Of a stretch of DNA of 64,000 nucleotides, positions 1 through 9,766 are shown piece after piece. The translations under genes were made by a program, and so were the position numbers. The stretch's first letter is position 1, and each line of letters opens with the position of its first letter. This DNA is from Membranipora membranacea (lineage: Eukaryota; Bryozoa; Gymnolaemata; Cheilostomatida; Membraniporidae). Where the stretch lies: the NCBI GenBank assembly GCA_914767715.1, contig OU612068.1, forward strand, positions 7,504,001 to 7,568,000, written 5' to 3'. A model generated the notes under the pieces. It saw nothing but the letters and a program-made list of their open reading frames with translations, was not told the origin of the DNA and searched no databases.

Positions 1-123
1 ATGACACTGCGTACGGCGTGTGAGGGTCCAAGCTTATGTCAGCCGTGTTATTTTTTTAAGTTACCACGCTCGAAGGCTAGCAGCGTAAGAAGAAATTTCA
101 CTAGGTATCTAAGTTCCATTATA

Positions 124-145
124 TTTAAATTGAAAAAAAAATATC
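124..145 (+). promoter_or_regulatory. Early-promoter-like motif TTTAAATTGA + A-run (representative)
   Basis: TTTAAATTGA followed by 8-11 A (one copy reads GAAAAAG) lies 35-38 nt before the ATGGG start of essentially every array gene. Motif starts include 124, 1100, 2059, 2914, 3870, 4798, 5726, 6691, 7031, 7985, 8946, 9731, 10695, 11654, 12607, 13565, 14521, 15478, 16437, 17395, 39923, 40879 and 41837, and the pattern continues to the last copy. Known comparison: poxvirus early promoters have a TGAAAA core in an A-rich context, asfarvirus early promoters an AAAATTGAAT-like core, and mimivirus AAAATTGA. Promoter activity here is inferred from conservation and spacing only. Confidence 0.55.
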
Positions 146-159
146 TTGTAGATATCAAA

Positions 160-999
160 ATGGGAGTAGTTAAAGACATACGCAAGATATGCGCAGATAC
201 TGATTATTACTCAAGCGTTTATGTCATATTTTACAATTTATATAGAGCATCTCATGTTGTCAGTCCTATCGGAGAAACAGGCCTATATTATGAGAGGTTT
301 CCTTTTATAATATTTGACATTACTTGTTTTAGATGCGCTACTGGATATTTTGCTGAGACGTATGGACCAGATTCTAAACGCAGAGGAGAATACCAACAAG
401 TAGATCGTTCTGTATGTGGATATTACCCAGTTGTAATTGATCGCGAAGATGGCATATCACCACTTGATGGCGTATTGATATTTGGGTGTAAACAGTACAC
501 GCTTGACTATAAAATTTACGGCACGGTTATACCAACTCTGGTCTATCACAAAAGTTATGAAAACTACGTTCTAATATTGGCACATATGGTCAGTTCCACG
601 TATGACAGTCACATGTTCAGAGGATTTTATAGAAAAAATCTTTTTAAATTCGGAACAGAATGTGATATAGTTGGAAAAGTAGTCGTGGGTTATGTGGGTT
701 GCATAAACTCTGAAAAAGAGAAATACGTATCGGATATTTCACGCTATCTTGAAAGCGGGAGAAAACTTACTAACAACTTCCATTCAAATCTTGAGAAGCT
801 AAAAACGTCAGATATTGTAGTAGATGGGAAACTAATGCTAGGAAATATAAAAGAGGGTGCTAGGTTATTTGATGAGCTAACAAGAGAAATCGCAGTGCGT
901 GGTTATTCGTATATGGCTGATTACTACACTGATTTAATAGAGCTAGTGAAAATAATAAGAACATTAGGAACAAGCCATGGCACTGCGTATGGCGTGTGA
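160..999 (+). CDS. Array family protein, copy 1 (279 aa)
   Basis: First complete copy of the tandem family; function not recognised. Shared landmarks, by approximate residue: MGxxxDI start, a YVIFY block near 22, SHxVSPI near 35, DRSVCEYYPV near 85-95, CKQY near 108, IPTLIYHK near 120, a C-D-I-x-GKVV block near 170, and a Leu-rich tail ending LVKIIRxLGTSH. There is no signal peptide, membrane helix or intron. The reading frame stays open upstream to base 1, but I start at ATG 160 because it sits 36 nt after TTTAAATTGA (124-133), as in the other copies. This copy has about six extra residues before CKQY and the GARLFDELTREIA-type tail also seen in copies 2 and 3. Confidence 0.8.
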   Translation: MGVVKDIRKICADTDYYSSVYVIFYNLYRASHVVSPIGETGLYYERFPFIIFDITCFRCATGYFAETYGPDSKRRGEYQQVDRSVCGYYPVVIDREDGISPLDGVLIFGCKQYTLDYKIYGTVIPTLVYHKSYENYVLILAHMVSSTYDSHMFRGFYRKNLFKFGTECDIVGKVVVGYVGCINSEKEKYVSDISRYLESGRKLTNNFHSNLEKLKTSDIVVDGKLMLGNIKEGARLFDELTREIAVRGYSYMADYYTDLIELVKIIRTLGTSHGTAYGV

Positions 1000-1026
1000 G
1001 GATCCAAACTTATGTCAGCCGTGTTA

Positions 1027-1033
1027 TTTTTTT
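1027..1033 (+). terminator. T7 run after stop codon (representative of all spacers)
   Basis: Seven T in the context GTTATTTTTTTAAG lie 28 nt after the stop of copy 1. The same run of 7-9 T recurs in every intergenic spacer at nearly the same distance, inside an otherwise conserved block (CTTATGTCAGCC before, AAGTTACC after). Poxvirus early genes end at TTTTTNT and asfarvirus transcripts end at runs of seven or more T, so this fits as a terminator. It is also compatible with simple conservation by descent. Confidence 0.45.
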
Positions 1034-1135
1034 AAGTTACCGCGCTCGAAGGCTAGCAGCGTAAGAAGAAATTTCACTAGGTATCTAAGTTCCATTATAT
1101 TTAAATTGAAAAAGAAATATCTTATAAATAGTAAA

Positions 1136-1957
1136 ATGGGAGTAGTTAAAGACATACGCAAGATACTCACATTTACTGGTTATGAATCAAGCATTTATCT
1201 CATATTTTATAATTTAGGTAGCGTATCTCATGTTGTCAGTCCTATTGCGAACGTAAATCTATACTATGAGAGGTTCCCTTTTATAATATTTGACATTGCT
1301 TGCTTTAGATACGCTACTGAATATTTTGCTGAGACATACGGACCAGATTCTAAACGCAGAGGAGAGTGCCAGTATGTAGATCGTTCTGTATGTGAATATT
1401 ACCCGGTTGTAATTGATCGCGAAGATGGCATATCACCACTTGATTGTAGACAGTATATGCTAAAGTATGCAATTTACGATACGACTATACCAACCCTGAT
1501 CTATCACACAGGTTATGAAAGCTACGCCCTAATATTGGCACATATGATCAGTTCCACGCATAACAGTCACATATTCAGAGGATTTTATAGAAAAAATCTT
1601 TTTAAATTCGGAGCAGAATGTGATGTAGTTGGAAAAGTAGTTGAGGGTTATGTGGATCGCGTAAACTCTGAAAAAGAGGGATACATATCGGATATTTCAC
1701 GCTATCTTGAAAGCGGGGGAAAACTTACTAACAACTTCCATTCAAATCTTGAGAAGCTAAAAACGTCAGATATTGTAGTAGATGGGAAACTAGTGCTAGG
1801 AAATATAAAAGAGGGTGCTAGGATATTTGATGAGCTAACAAGAGAAATCGCAGTGCGTGGTTATTCTTATGTGGCTGATTATTGTACTGATTTACTAGAG
1901 CTAGTGAAAATAATAAGAATATTAGGAACAAGCCATGGCACTGCGTATGGCGTGTGA
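1136..1957 (+). CDS. Array family protein, copy 2 (273 aa)
   Basis: Full-length family member, closest to copy 1 in its C-terminal half (GARIFDELTREIA) but with a shorter loop before CRQY and different residues at 10-20. The frame is open upstream to 977, overlapping the end of copy 1 by 23 nt; that start lies before the promoter-like motif at 1100, so ATG 1136 is preferred. The leader is the ATCTTATAAATAG type, not the ATCTTGTAGATATC type of copy 1. Confidence 0.8.
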   Translation: MGVVKDIRKILTFTGYESSIYLIFYNLGSVSHVVSPIANVNLYYERFPFIIFDIACFRYATEYFAETYGPDSKRRGECQYVDRSVCEYYPVVIDREDGISPLDCRQYMLKYAIYDTTIPTLIYHTGYESYALILAHMISSTHNSHIFRGFYRKNLFKFGAECDVVGKVVEGYVDRVNSEKEGYISDISRYLESGGKLTNNFHSNLEKLKTSDIVVDGKLVLGNIKEGARIFDELTREIAVRGYSYVADYCTDLLELVKIIRILGTSHGTAYGV

Positions 1958-2093
1958 GGATCCAAACTTATGTCAGCCGTGTTATTTTTTTTAAGTTACC
2001 GCGCTCGAAGGCTAGCAACATAAGAAGAAATTTCACTAGGTATCTAAGTTCCGTTATATTTAAATTGAAAAAAAATATCTTATAAATAGTAAA

Positions 2094-2815
2094 ATGGGAT
2101 TAGCTGAAGACATACGCAAGATACTCACAGTTACTGGTTATGACTCAAGCATTTATGTCATATTTTATAATTTAGGTAGCGTATCTCATGTTGTAAACCC
2201 TATTGCGAACGTAAATCTATATTATGAGAGGTTTCCTTTTATAATATTTGACATCGCTTGTTTTAGATACGCTACTGAATATTTTGCTGAGACGTATGGA
2301 CCAGATTCTAAACGCAGAGGAGAATACCAATATGTAGATCATTCTGTATGTGAATATTACCCAGTTGTAATTGATTGCAAAGATGGCGTATTGACATTTG
2401 GGTGTAAACAGTATATGCTTGATTATAAAATTTATGGTACGGTTATACCAACTCTGATCTATCACAAAAGTTATGAAAACTACGTTCTAATATTGGCACA
2501 TATGATCAGCTCCAAGTATGACAGTCGCATATTCAGAGGATTTTATCGGATGTTTCATGCTATCTTGAAAGCGGGAGAAAACTTACTAACAACTTCCATT
2601 CAAATCTTGAGAAGCTAAAAACGTCAGATATTGTAGTAGATGGGAAACTAATGCTAGGAAATATAGAAGAGGGTGCTAGGTTATTTGATGAGCTAACAAG
2701 AGAAATCGCAGTGCGTGGTTATTCGTATATGGCTGATTACTACACTGATTTACTAGAGCTAGCGAAAATAATAAGAATATTAGGAACAAGCCATGACACT
2801 GCGTGTTGTGTGTGA
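2094..2815 (+). pseudogene. Array family copy 3, internal deletion and frameshift
   Basis: The start and first ~145 codons are normal (MGLAEDIRKI, then the YVIFY and DRSVCEYYPV-type blocks, here with DHSVCEYYPV). About 100 bp is then missing near 2548, compared with copies 1 and 2, where the join falls on a shared TAT. The frame shifts and ends at 2618 after 174 aa. The remaining C-terminal coding sequence continues recognisably in another frame to 2815. Promoter-like motif at 2059-2068 is intact, so a short product is possible. Confidence 0.75.
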
Positions 2816-2949
2816 GGATCCAAACTTATGTCAACCGTATTATTTTTTTAAGTTACTGCAATCGAAGGCTAGCAAAGTAAGAAGAAAATTCACTGGGCAT
2901 ATAAGTCGTTATATTTAAATTGAAAAAAAAAAATCTTATAAGTAGTAAA

Positions 2950-3768
2950 ATGGGACTAGCTGAAGACATATACGAGATACATACAGGTACTGAGTATAAC
3001 TCAAGCAGTTATGCCATATTTTATATTTTAGGCAGAGCGTCTCATGTTATCAGTCCTATTGGGAACACGTATCTACATTATGAGAAGTTTCCTTTTCTAA
3101 TAATTGACGGAAATTGTTCTAAATACTGCAAGACTGATTACTTTACTGAGACGTATGGACCAGGTTCTAAACACGAAAGAGAATACCAGTACATAGATCG
3201 TTCTGTATGTGAATATTACCCAGTTGTAACTAGTAAAGGTGGCGTATTGACATTTGGTTGTAAACAGTACATGCTAAAGTATGAAATTCATGATACGGTT
3301 ATGCCGACTCTGGCGTATCATAAAGGTCATGAAAGCTACCTTCTAATATTGGCACATATGATCGGTTCCACGTGTGGCAGTTACTTATTCGAGGAGTTTT
3401 ACATAAGAAATTTAGCAAGACTCGGAGCGGGGTGTGATATAGTTGGAAAAGTAATTGAGGATTATGTGGGTTGCATAAACTCTGCAAAAGAGAAATGTGT
3501 CTTGCGTATTTCGCAATCCCTTATAAGCGGGAACGAATACACTAGCGACTTCTATTCAAAGCTCGAGGAACTAAGAACAACAAATACTATAGCATGTGGG
3601 AAACTTAGGCTAGAAAACATAGAAAATATTTCTAAATTGGTCGATGAACTATTGGAAAAAAGTGAACCATATACTAGTTATATGAGTGAATATTCTACTG
3701 GGTTACTAGAGCTAGTGAAAATAATAAGAACATTAGGAACAAGCCATGACACTCCATATGTCGTATGA
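2950..3768 (+). CDS. Array family protein, copy 4 (272 aa)
   Basis: Full-length member. It is the first copy in the window with the EEFYIRNLARLGAGCD module in place of the GFYRKNLFKFG module, and the first with the KLVDELLEKSEPYTSYMSEYST tail type. A run of 11 A precedes its leader. Translation starts at ATG 2950; in-frame codons upstream fall inside the promoter-like A-run and are not used as a start. Confidence 0.8.
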   Translation: MGLAEDIYEIHTGTEYNSSSYAIFYILGRASHVISPIGNTYLHYEKFPFLIIDGNCSKYCKTDYFTETYGPGSKHEREYQYIDRSVCEYYPVVTSKGGVLTFGCKQYMLKYEIHDTVMPTLAYHKGHESYLLILAHMIGSTCGSYLFEEFYIRNLARLGAGCDIVGKVIEDYVGCINSAKEKCVLRISQSLISGNEYTSDFYSKLEELRTTNTIACGKLRLENIENISKLVDELLEKSEPYTSYMSEYSTGLLELVKIIRTLGTSHDTPYVV

Positions 3769-3904
3769 GGATCCAAACTTATGTCAGCCGCGTTATTTTT
3801 TTTAAGCTACAGCACTCGAAGGCTAGCAAAGTAAGAAGAAAATTCACTAGGTATCTAAGTTCCGTTATATTTAAATTGAAAAAAAATATCTTATAAATAG
3901 TAAA

Positions 3905-4696
3905 ATGGGAGTAGCTAAAGACATATGTGAGATATGCGCAGGTGCTGAGTGTAGCTCAAGCAGTTATGTCATATTTTATATTTTAGGTAGAGCGTCTCGT
4001 ATTGTCAGTCCTATTGGGAACACGTATCTATATTATGAGAAGTTTCCCCCTCTAAGAACTGACAGAAATTTTTCTAAATACTGCAAGACCTATTACTTTA
4101 CTGAGACATATGGACCAGGTTCTAAACGTGAAAGAGAATGCCAGTACATAGATCGTTCTGTATGTGAATATTACCCAACTGTAATTGGTCGCGAAGATGG
4201 CATGTTACCAGTTGGCTGTAAACAGTACACGCTTTATTATCAAATTTATGACACGACTGTACCAACCCTTATCTATAACAAAGGTTATGAAAACTACGCC
4301 CCAATATTGGCACATATGATCGGTTCCACGTATGGCAGTTACTTATTCGAGGAGTTGTACGTAAGAAATTTAGTAAGACTCGGAGCAGAATGTGATATAG
4401 TTGGAAAAGTAGTTGAGGATTATGTGGATCGCATAAACTCTGAAAAAGAGAAATACGTGTCGTATATTTCACGATTCCTTACAAACGGGAACAAATACAC
4501 TAGCGACTTCCGTTCAAAGCTCGAGGAACTAAGAACAACAAATACTACAGTAGGTGGGAAAAAGTTGATTGATGAACTATTGGAAAAAAGTGCACCATAT
4601 ACTAGTTATATGAGTGAATATTCTACTGGGTTGCTAGAGCTAGTGAAAATAATAAGAACATTAGGAACAAGCCATGACACTCCATATGTCGTATGA
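3905..4696 (+). CDS. Array family protein, copy 5 (263 aa)
   Basis: Ten residues shorter than the family norm: the segment usually reading KLMLENIEKNS before the final KLIDELLEKSAPY tail is deleted in frame (after TTVGG). Otherwise complete. It carries FSKYCKTYYFTETYGPGSKRERECQ and the EELYVRNLVRLGAECD module. It is one half of an exact tandem duplication with copy 6. Confidence 0.8.
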   Translation: MGVAKDICEICAGAECSSSSYVIFYILGRASRIVSPIGNTYLYYEKFPPLRTDRNFSKYCKTYYFTETYGPGSKRERECQYIDRSVCEYYPTVIGREDGMLPVGCKQYTLYYQIYDTTVPTLIYNKGYENYAPILAHMIGSTYGSYLFEELYVRNLVRLGAECDIVGKVVEDYVDRINSEKEKYVSYISRFLTNGNKYTSDFRSKLEELRTTNTTVGGKKLIDELLEKSAPYTSYMSEYSTGLLELVKIIRTLGTSHDTPYVV

Positions 4697-4832
4697 GGAT
4701 CCAAACTTATGTCAGCCGCGTTATTTTTTTTAAGCTACAGCACTCGAAGGCTAGCAAAGTAAGAAGAAAATTCACTAGGTATCTAAGTTCCGTTATATTT
4801 AAATTGAAAAAAAATATCTTATAAATAGTAAA

Positions 4833-5624
4833 ATGGGAGTAGCTAAAGACATATGTGAGATATGCGCAGGTGCTGAGTGTAGCTCAAGCAGTTATGTCAT
4901 ATTTTATATTTTAGGTAGAGCGTCTCGTATTGTCAGTCCTATTGGGAACACGTATCTATATTATGAGAAGTTTCCCCCTCTAAGAACTGACAGAAATTTT
5001 TCTAAATACTGCAAGACCTATTACTTTACTGAGACATATGGACCAGGTTCTAAACGTGAAAGAGAATGCCAGTACATAGATCGTTCTGTATGTGAATATT
5101 ACCCAACTGTAATTGGTCGCGAAGATGGCATGTTACCAGTTGGCTGTAAACAGTACACGCTTTATTATCAAATTTATGACACGACTGTACCAACCCTTAT
5201 CTATAACAAAGGTTATGAAAACTACGCCCCAATATTGGCACATATGATCGGTTCCACGTATGGCAGTTACTTATTCGAGGAGTTGTACGTAAGAAATTTA
5301 GTAAGACTCGGAGCAGAATGTGATATAGTTGGAAAAGTAGTTGAGGATTATGTGGATCGCATAAACTCTGAAAAAGAGAAATACGTGTCGTATATTTCAC
5401 GATTCCTTACAAACGGGAACAAATACACTAGCGACTTCCGTTCAAAGCTCGAGGAACTAAGAACAACAAATACTACAGTAGGTGGGAAAAAGTTGATTGA
5501 TGAACTATTGGAAAAAAGTGCACCATATACTAGTTATATGAGTGAATATTCTACTGGGTTGCTAGAGCTAGTAAAAATAATAAGAACATTAGGAACAAGC
5601 CATGACACTGCGTGTGACGTGTGA
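4833..5624 (+). CDS. Array family protein, copy 6 (263 aa), near-duplicate of copy 5
   Basis: Identical in protein sequence to copy 5 except the last residues, which switch from SHDTPYVV to SHDTACDV. It shares the ten-residue in-frame deletion near residue 220. Such a private deletion in two neighbours confirms tandem duplication after the deletion arose. Confidence 0.8.
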   Translation: MGVAKDICEICAGAECSSSSYVIFYILGRASRIVSPIGNTYLYYEKFPPLRTDRNFSKYCKTYYFTETYGPGSKRERECQYIDRSVCEYYPTVIGREDGMLPVGCKQYTLYYQIYDTTVPTLIYNKGYENYAPILAHMIGSTYGSYLFEELYVRNLVRLGAECDIVGKVVEDYVDRINSEKEKYVSYISRFLTNGNKYTSDFRSKLEELRTTNTTVGGKKLIDELLEKSAPYTSYMSEYSTGLLELVKIIRTLGTSHDTACDV

Positions 5625-5760
5625 GGATCCAAACTTATGTCAACCGTATTATTTTTTTTAAGTTACCGCACTCGAAGGCTAGCAAAGTGAGAAGAAAATT
5701 CACTAGGTATCTAAGTTCCGTTATATTTAAATTGAAAAAAAATATCTTATAAATAGTAAA

Positions 5761-6591
5761 ATGGGAGTAGCTAAAGACATACACAAGATATGCACAGATA
5801 CTTATTATGACTCAAGCATTTATGTCATATTTTACAATTTATGTATAGCATCTCATATTGTCAGTCCCACTGGAAGCGCGCACCTATATTATGAGAGGTT
5901 TCCTTTCTTAGAGTTTAATAGAGAGACTTGTCCTAGATACTGCAAGACTGACTACTTTACTGAGACATATAGACCAGGTCTTGTATACAGAAGAGGGTGC
6001 CAGTATGTAGGTCGTTCTGTATGTGAATATTATCCAGTTGTAGTTAATCTCGAAGATGTCAGAGCAACGCTTGGCTGTAAACAGTACACGCTTGAGTATA
6101 GAATTTATGATGTGGTTCTGCCAACCCTGATCTATCACAAAGGTTATGAAAAATACCTTCCAATATTGATGCATATGCTCGGTTCCACATACAAAAGTTA
6201 CTTATTCAGGAGATTGTACGGAAAAAATCTTTCAAAATTCAGAACAGGCTGCGATATAGTTGGAAAAGTAGTTGAGGATTATGTGGGTCGCATAAACTCT
6301 AAAAAAGAGAAATATATCTCGGGTATTTCACACCGCCTTAAAAGCGGGAACAAATACACTAGTGACTTCCTTTCAAATCTCGAGAAACTAAAAACATTAG
6401 ATACTATAGTAGATGGGAAACTAATGCTAGAAAATGTAGAAGAAAGCGCTAGGTTGTTTGATAAACTGTCAAAAGAAGTTGCGCCGCATATTAGTTGTTC
6501 AGATATGAGTGAACACTCTACTGATTTACTAGATCTAGTGAAAATAATAAGAATATTAGGAACAAGCCATGACACTCCATATGTTATATGA
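5761..6591 (+). CDS. Array family protein, copy 7 (276 aa)
   Basis: Full-length member with an unusual module mix: FNRETCPRYCKTDYF in place of the FDRNCSKYCKTY type, RRLYGKNLSKFRTGCD, and the tail ESARLFDKLSKEVAPHISC. The extra three residues are in this tail. Promoter-like motif at 5726-5735. Confidence 0.8.
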   Translation: MGVAKDIHKICTDTYYDSSIYVIFYNLCIASHIVSPTGSAHLYYERFPFLEFNRETCPRYCKTDYFTETYRPGLVYRRGCQYVGRSVCEYYPVVVNLEDVRATLGCKQYTLEYRIYDVVLPTLIYHKGYEKYLPILMHMLGSTYKSYLFRRLYGKNLSKFRTGCDIVGKVVEDYVGRINSKKEKYISGISHRLKSGNKYTSDFLSNLEKLKTLDTIVDGKLMLENVEESARLFDKLSKEVAPHISCSDMSEHSTDLLDLVKIIRILGTSHDTPYVI

Positions 6592-6725
6592 AAACCTTAA
6601 CTTATGTCAGTCATATATTTTTTTAAGTTACTGCACTCGAAGGCTAGCAACGTAAGAAGAAATTTCACTAGGTATCTAAGTTCCGTTATATTTAAATTGA
6701 GAAAAAGTATCTTATAAATAGCAAA

Positions 6726-6995
6726 ATGGGATTAGCTGAAGACATATACGAGATACACGCAGATACTGAGTATAACTCAAGCATTTATGTCATATTTTAT
6801 AATTTAGGTAGAGCGTCTCATGTTGTAAACCCTATTGCGAACGTAAATCTATATTATGAGAGGTTTCCTTTTGTAAGTTTTGGCGGTACTTGTTTTAGAT
6901 GCGCTACTGAATATTCCGCGTGTTACACGAAAACCTTAACTTATGTCAGTCATATTATTTTTTTAAGTTACCGCACTCGAAGGCTAGCAAAGTAA
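6726..6995 (+). pseudogene. Array family copy 8, 5' remnant only
   Basis: Only the first ~63 codons of a family gene remain (MGLAEDIYEIHADTEY to FRCATEY). The sequence then jumps at about 6916 to a family stop-region and spacer (CGCGTGTTACACGAAAACC...), so roughly 600 bp of gene body is deleted. Reading continues by chance through the spacer to a stop at 6995. The TTTAAATTGA motif is present at 6691 but the A-run is broken (GAGAAAAAG). Confidence 0.75.
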
Positions 6996-7066
6996 GAAGA
7001 AAATTCACTAGGTATCTAAGTTCCGTTATATTTAAATTGAAAAAAAAATATCTTATAAATAGTAAA

Positions 7067-7885
7067 ATGGGAGTAGCTAAAGACATACACAAGATATGCA
7101 CAGATACTTGTTATGACTCAAGCATTTATGTCATACTTTATATTTTAGGTAGAGCGTTTCATATTGTGAGCCCTATTGGGAAAGCGTGCCTATATTATGA
7201 GAAGTTTCCTTTTCTAAGTTTTGACAGCACTTGTTCTAAACACTGCAAGACTGGTTACTTTACTGAGACATAAAGATCAGGCCTTAAACGCAGAGGAGAA
7301 TACCAACATGTAGATCGTTCTGTATGTGAATATTACCCAGTTGTAACTAGTAAATATGGCGTATCGCCATTTGGTTGTAAGCAGTACATGCTTGATTATA
7401 AAATTTATGGCACGGTTATGCCAACTCTGATCTATCACAAAAGTTATGAAACCTACGTTCTAATATTGGCACGTATGATCGGTTCCACGTATGACAGTTA
7501 CTTATTCGAGGAGTTGTACATAAGAAATTTATTAAAACTCGGAACAGAATGTGATATAGTTGGAGAAGTAGTTGAGGATTATGTGGATTACATAAGCTCT
7601 GGAAAAGAGGGGTACATATCAGGTATTTCATTCTATCTTGAAATCGGGAGAAAATTTACTAACAACTTCCGTTCAAAGCTCGAGGAACTAAGAACAACAA
7701 ATACTACAGTAGATGGGAAACTTATGCTAGAAAACATAGAAAAGAATTCTAAATTGACCGACGAACTATTGGCAGAAAGTGCACCATATACTAGTTATAT
7801 GAGTAAATATTATACTGATTTACTAAAGCTAGTGAAAATAATAAGAACATTAGGAACAAGACATGACACTCCATATGTCATATGA
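7067..7885 (+). pseudogene. Array family copy 9, single in-frame stop
   Basis: The length is that of an intact gene (273 codons with the stop) and the frame is maintained, but codon 69 is TAA (7271-7273) where sister copies have TAT in ETYRS/ETYGP. One base change therefore separates it from an open frame. The C-terminal tail (KLTDELLAESAPYTSYMSKYY, TRHDTPYVI) is almost identical to the A-type genes of the right block, over 30 kb away. Confidence 0.8.
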
Positions 7886-8021
7886 GGATATAAACTTATG
7901 TCAGCCGTATTATTTTTTTAAGTTACCACACTCAAAGGCTAGCAAAGTGAGAAGAAATTTCACTGGTATCTAAGTTCCATTATATTTAAATTGAAAAAAA
8001 AAATATATTGTAGATATCAAA

Positions 8022-8843
8022 ATGGGACTAGCTAGAGACATACACGAGATACACGCAGATAGTGACTATGACTCAAGCAGTTATGTCATATTTTACAATT
8101 TAGGTAGAGCGTTTCATATTGTCAGTCCTATTGAGGACGTATACCTATATTGTGAGAGGTTTCCTTTTATAAGATTTGACAGAAATTGTTCTAAATACTG
8201 CAAGACCTATCACTTTACTGAGACATATGGACCAGGTTCTAAACGTGAAAGAGAATACCAGTACATAGATCGTTCTGTATGTGAATATTACCCAACTGTA
8301 ATTGATCGTGAAGATGACAGATTATCAGTTGGCTGTAAACAGTATATGCTTGATTATAAAATTTATGGTACGGTTATACCAACTCTGATCTATCACAAAA
8401 GTTATGAAAACTACGTTCTAATATTGGCACGTATGATCGGTTCCATGTATGGCAGTTGCTTATTCGAGGAGTTGTACGTAAGAAATTTATTAAAACTCGG
8501 AGCAGAATGTGATATAGTTGGAAAAGTAGTTGAGGATTATGTGGATCGCATAAACTCTGAAAAAGAGAAATATGTCTCATGTGTTTCACGACTCCTTACA
8601 AGCGGGTACAAATTCGCTAGCGACTTCCGTTCAAAGCTCGAGGAACTAAGAACAACAAATACTATAGTAGATGGGAAACTTATGCTAGAAAACATAGAAA
8701 AGAATTCTAAATTGATCGATGAACTATTGGAAAAAAGTGCGCCATATGCTAATTATATGAGTGAAGATTCTACTGAGTTACTAGAGCTAGTGAAAATAAT
8801 AAGAACATTAGGAACAAGCCATGACACTCCATATGTCGTATGA
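8022..8843 (+). CDS. Array family protein, copy 10 (273 aa)
   Basis: Full-length member, MGLARDIHEIHADSDYDSS at the N-terminus. It combines the FDRNCSKYCKTYHFTETYGPGSK module with DYKIYGTVIPTLIYHKSYENYV and EELYVRNLLKLGAECD. The leader is the TGTAGATATC type. Promoter-like motif at 7985-7994. Confidence 0.8.
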   Translation: MGLARDIHEIHADSDYDSSSYVIFYNLGRAFHIVSPIEDVYLYCERFPFIRFDRNCSKYCKTYHFTETYGPGSKREREYQYIDRSVCEYYPTVIDREDDRLSVGCKQYMLDYKIYGTVIPTLIYHKSYENYVLILARMIGSMYGSCLFEELYVRNLLKLGAECDIVGKVVEDYVDRINSEKEKYVSCVSRLLTSGYKFASDFRSKLEELRTTNTIVDGKLMLENIEKNSKLIDELLEKSAPYANYMSEDSTELLELVKIIRTLGTSHDTPYVV

Positions 8844-8982
8844 GGATATAAACTTATGTCAACCGTGTTATTTTTTTTTAAGTTACCACACTCGAAGGCT
8901 AGCAACATAAGAAGAAATTTCACTAGGTATCTAAGTTCCATTATATTTAAATTGAAAAAAAAAATATATTGTAGATATCAAA

Positions 8983-9628
8983 ATGGGACTAGCTAGAGAC
9001 ATACACGAGATAAACGAAGATGCTGAGTATAGCTCAAACAGTTATGTCGTACTTTATATTTTAGGTAGAGCGTTTCATATTGTCAGTCCTATTGAGGACG
9101 TATACCTATATTGTGAGAGGTTTCCTTTTCTAAGATTTGACAGAAATTGTTCTAAATACTGCAAGACCTATCACTTTACTGAGACATATGGACCAGGTTC
9201 TAAACGTGAAAGAGAATACCAGTACATAGATCGTTCTGTATGTGAATATTACCCAACTGTAATTGGTCGTAGAGATAGCAGATTATCAGTTGGCTGTAAA
9301 CAGTACATGCTTGATTATAAAATTTATGGTACGGTTATACCAACTCTGATCGATCACAAAAGCTATGAAAACTACGTTCTAATATTGGCACATATGATTG
9401 GTTCCATGTATGACAGTTACTTATTCTGTAGTAACTGTCAATCTAGATACTGTAGTAGATGGGAAACTAGCGCTAGGAAATATAGAAAATATTCCTAAAT
9501 TATGCCTATTAGAAGTTGCGCCGCGTATTAATTATTCATATGTGAGCGCACACTCTAATGATTTACTAGAGCTAGTGAAAATAATAAGAATATTAGGAAC
9601 AAGCCATGACACTCCATACGTCGTGTGA
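8983..9628 (+). pseudogene. Array family copy 11, internal deletion and frameshift
   Basis: The 5' portion is very close to copy 10 and reads normally for about 148 codons. About 175 bp is then lost at ~9427, joining a SYLF codon stretch to a downstream TNTVVDGKLALG stretch in another frame. Reading stops at 9498 (171 aa), while the original C-terminal coding sequence continues in a different frame to 9628. Confidence 0.75.
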
Positions 9629-9766
9629 GGATATAAACTTATGTCAACCGTGTTATTTTTTTTTAAGTTACCGCGCTCGAAGGCTAGCAGCATAAGAAGA
9701 AATTTCACTAGGTGTCTAAGTTCCGTTATATTTAAATTGAAAAAAAAATATCTTATAAATAGTAAA

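Larger units (their letters stand above)
3777..5624 (+). repeat. 928-bp exact tandem duplication (copies 5 and 6)
   Basis: The unit containing copy 5 plus its upstream spacer is repeated with a 928-bp period. By eye the two units match base for base except for a single G/A difference near the end (CTAGTGAAA versus CTAGTAAAA) and a switch of the last few codons (PYVV versus ACDV). This is a very recent duplication or gene conversion. Confidence 0.8.

Noticed and set aside
1-159. N-terminal extension of copy 1 (and the like at 977 and 9641) through the spacer
   Set aside because: The extension is open only where the T- and A-run lengths happen to keep frame. It would run through the T-run and the promoter-like motif, and most copies have stops there.
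1027-1033. T-runs as RNA polymerase III terminators
   Set aside because: No A/B box or tRNA-like promoter precedes the units, and they encode proteins of about 273 aa.
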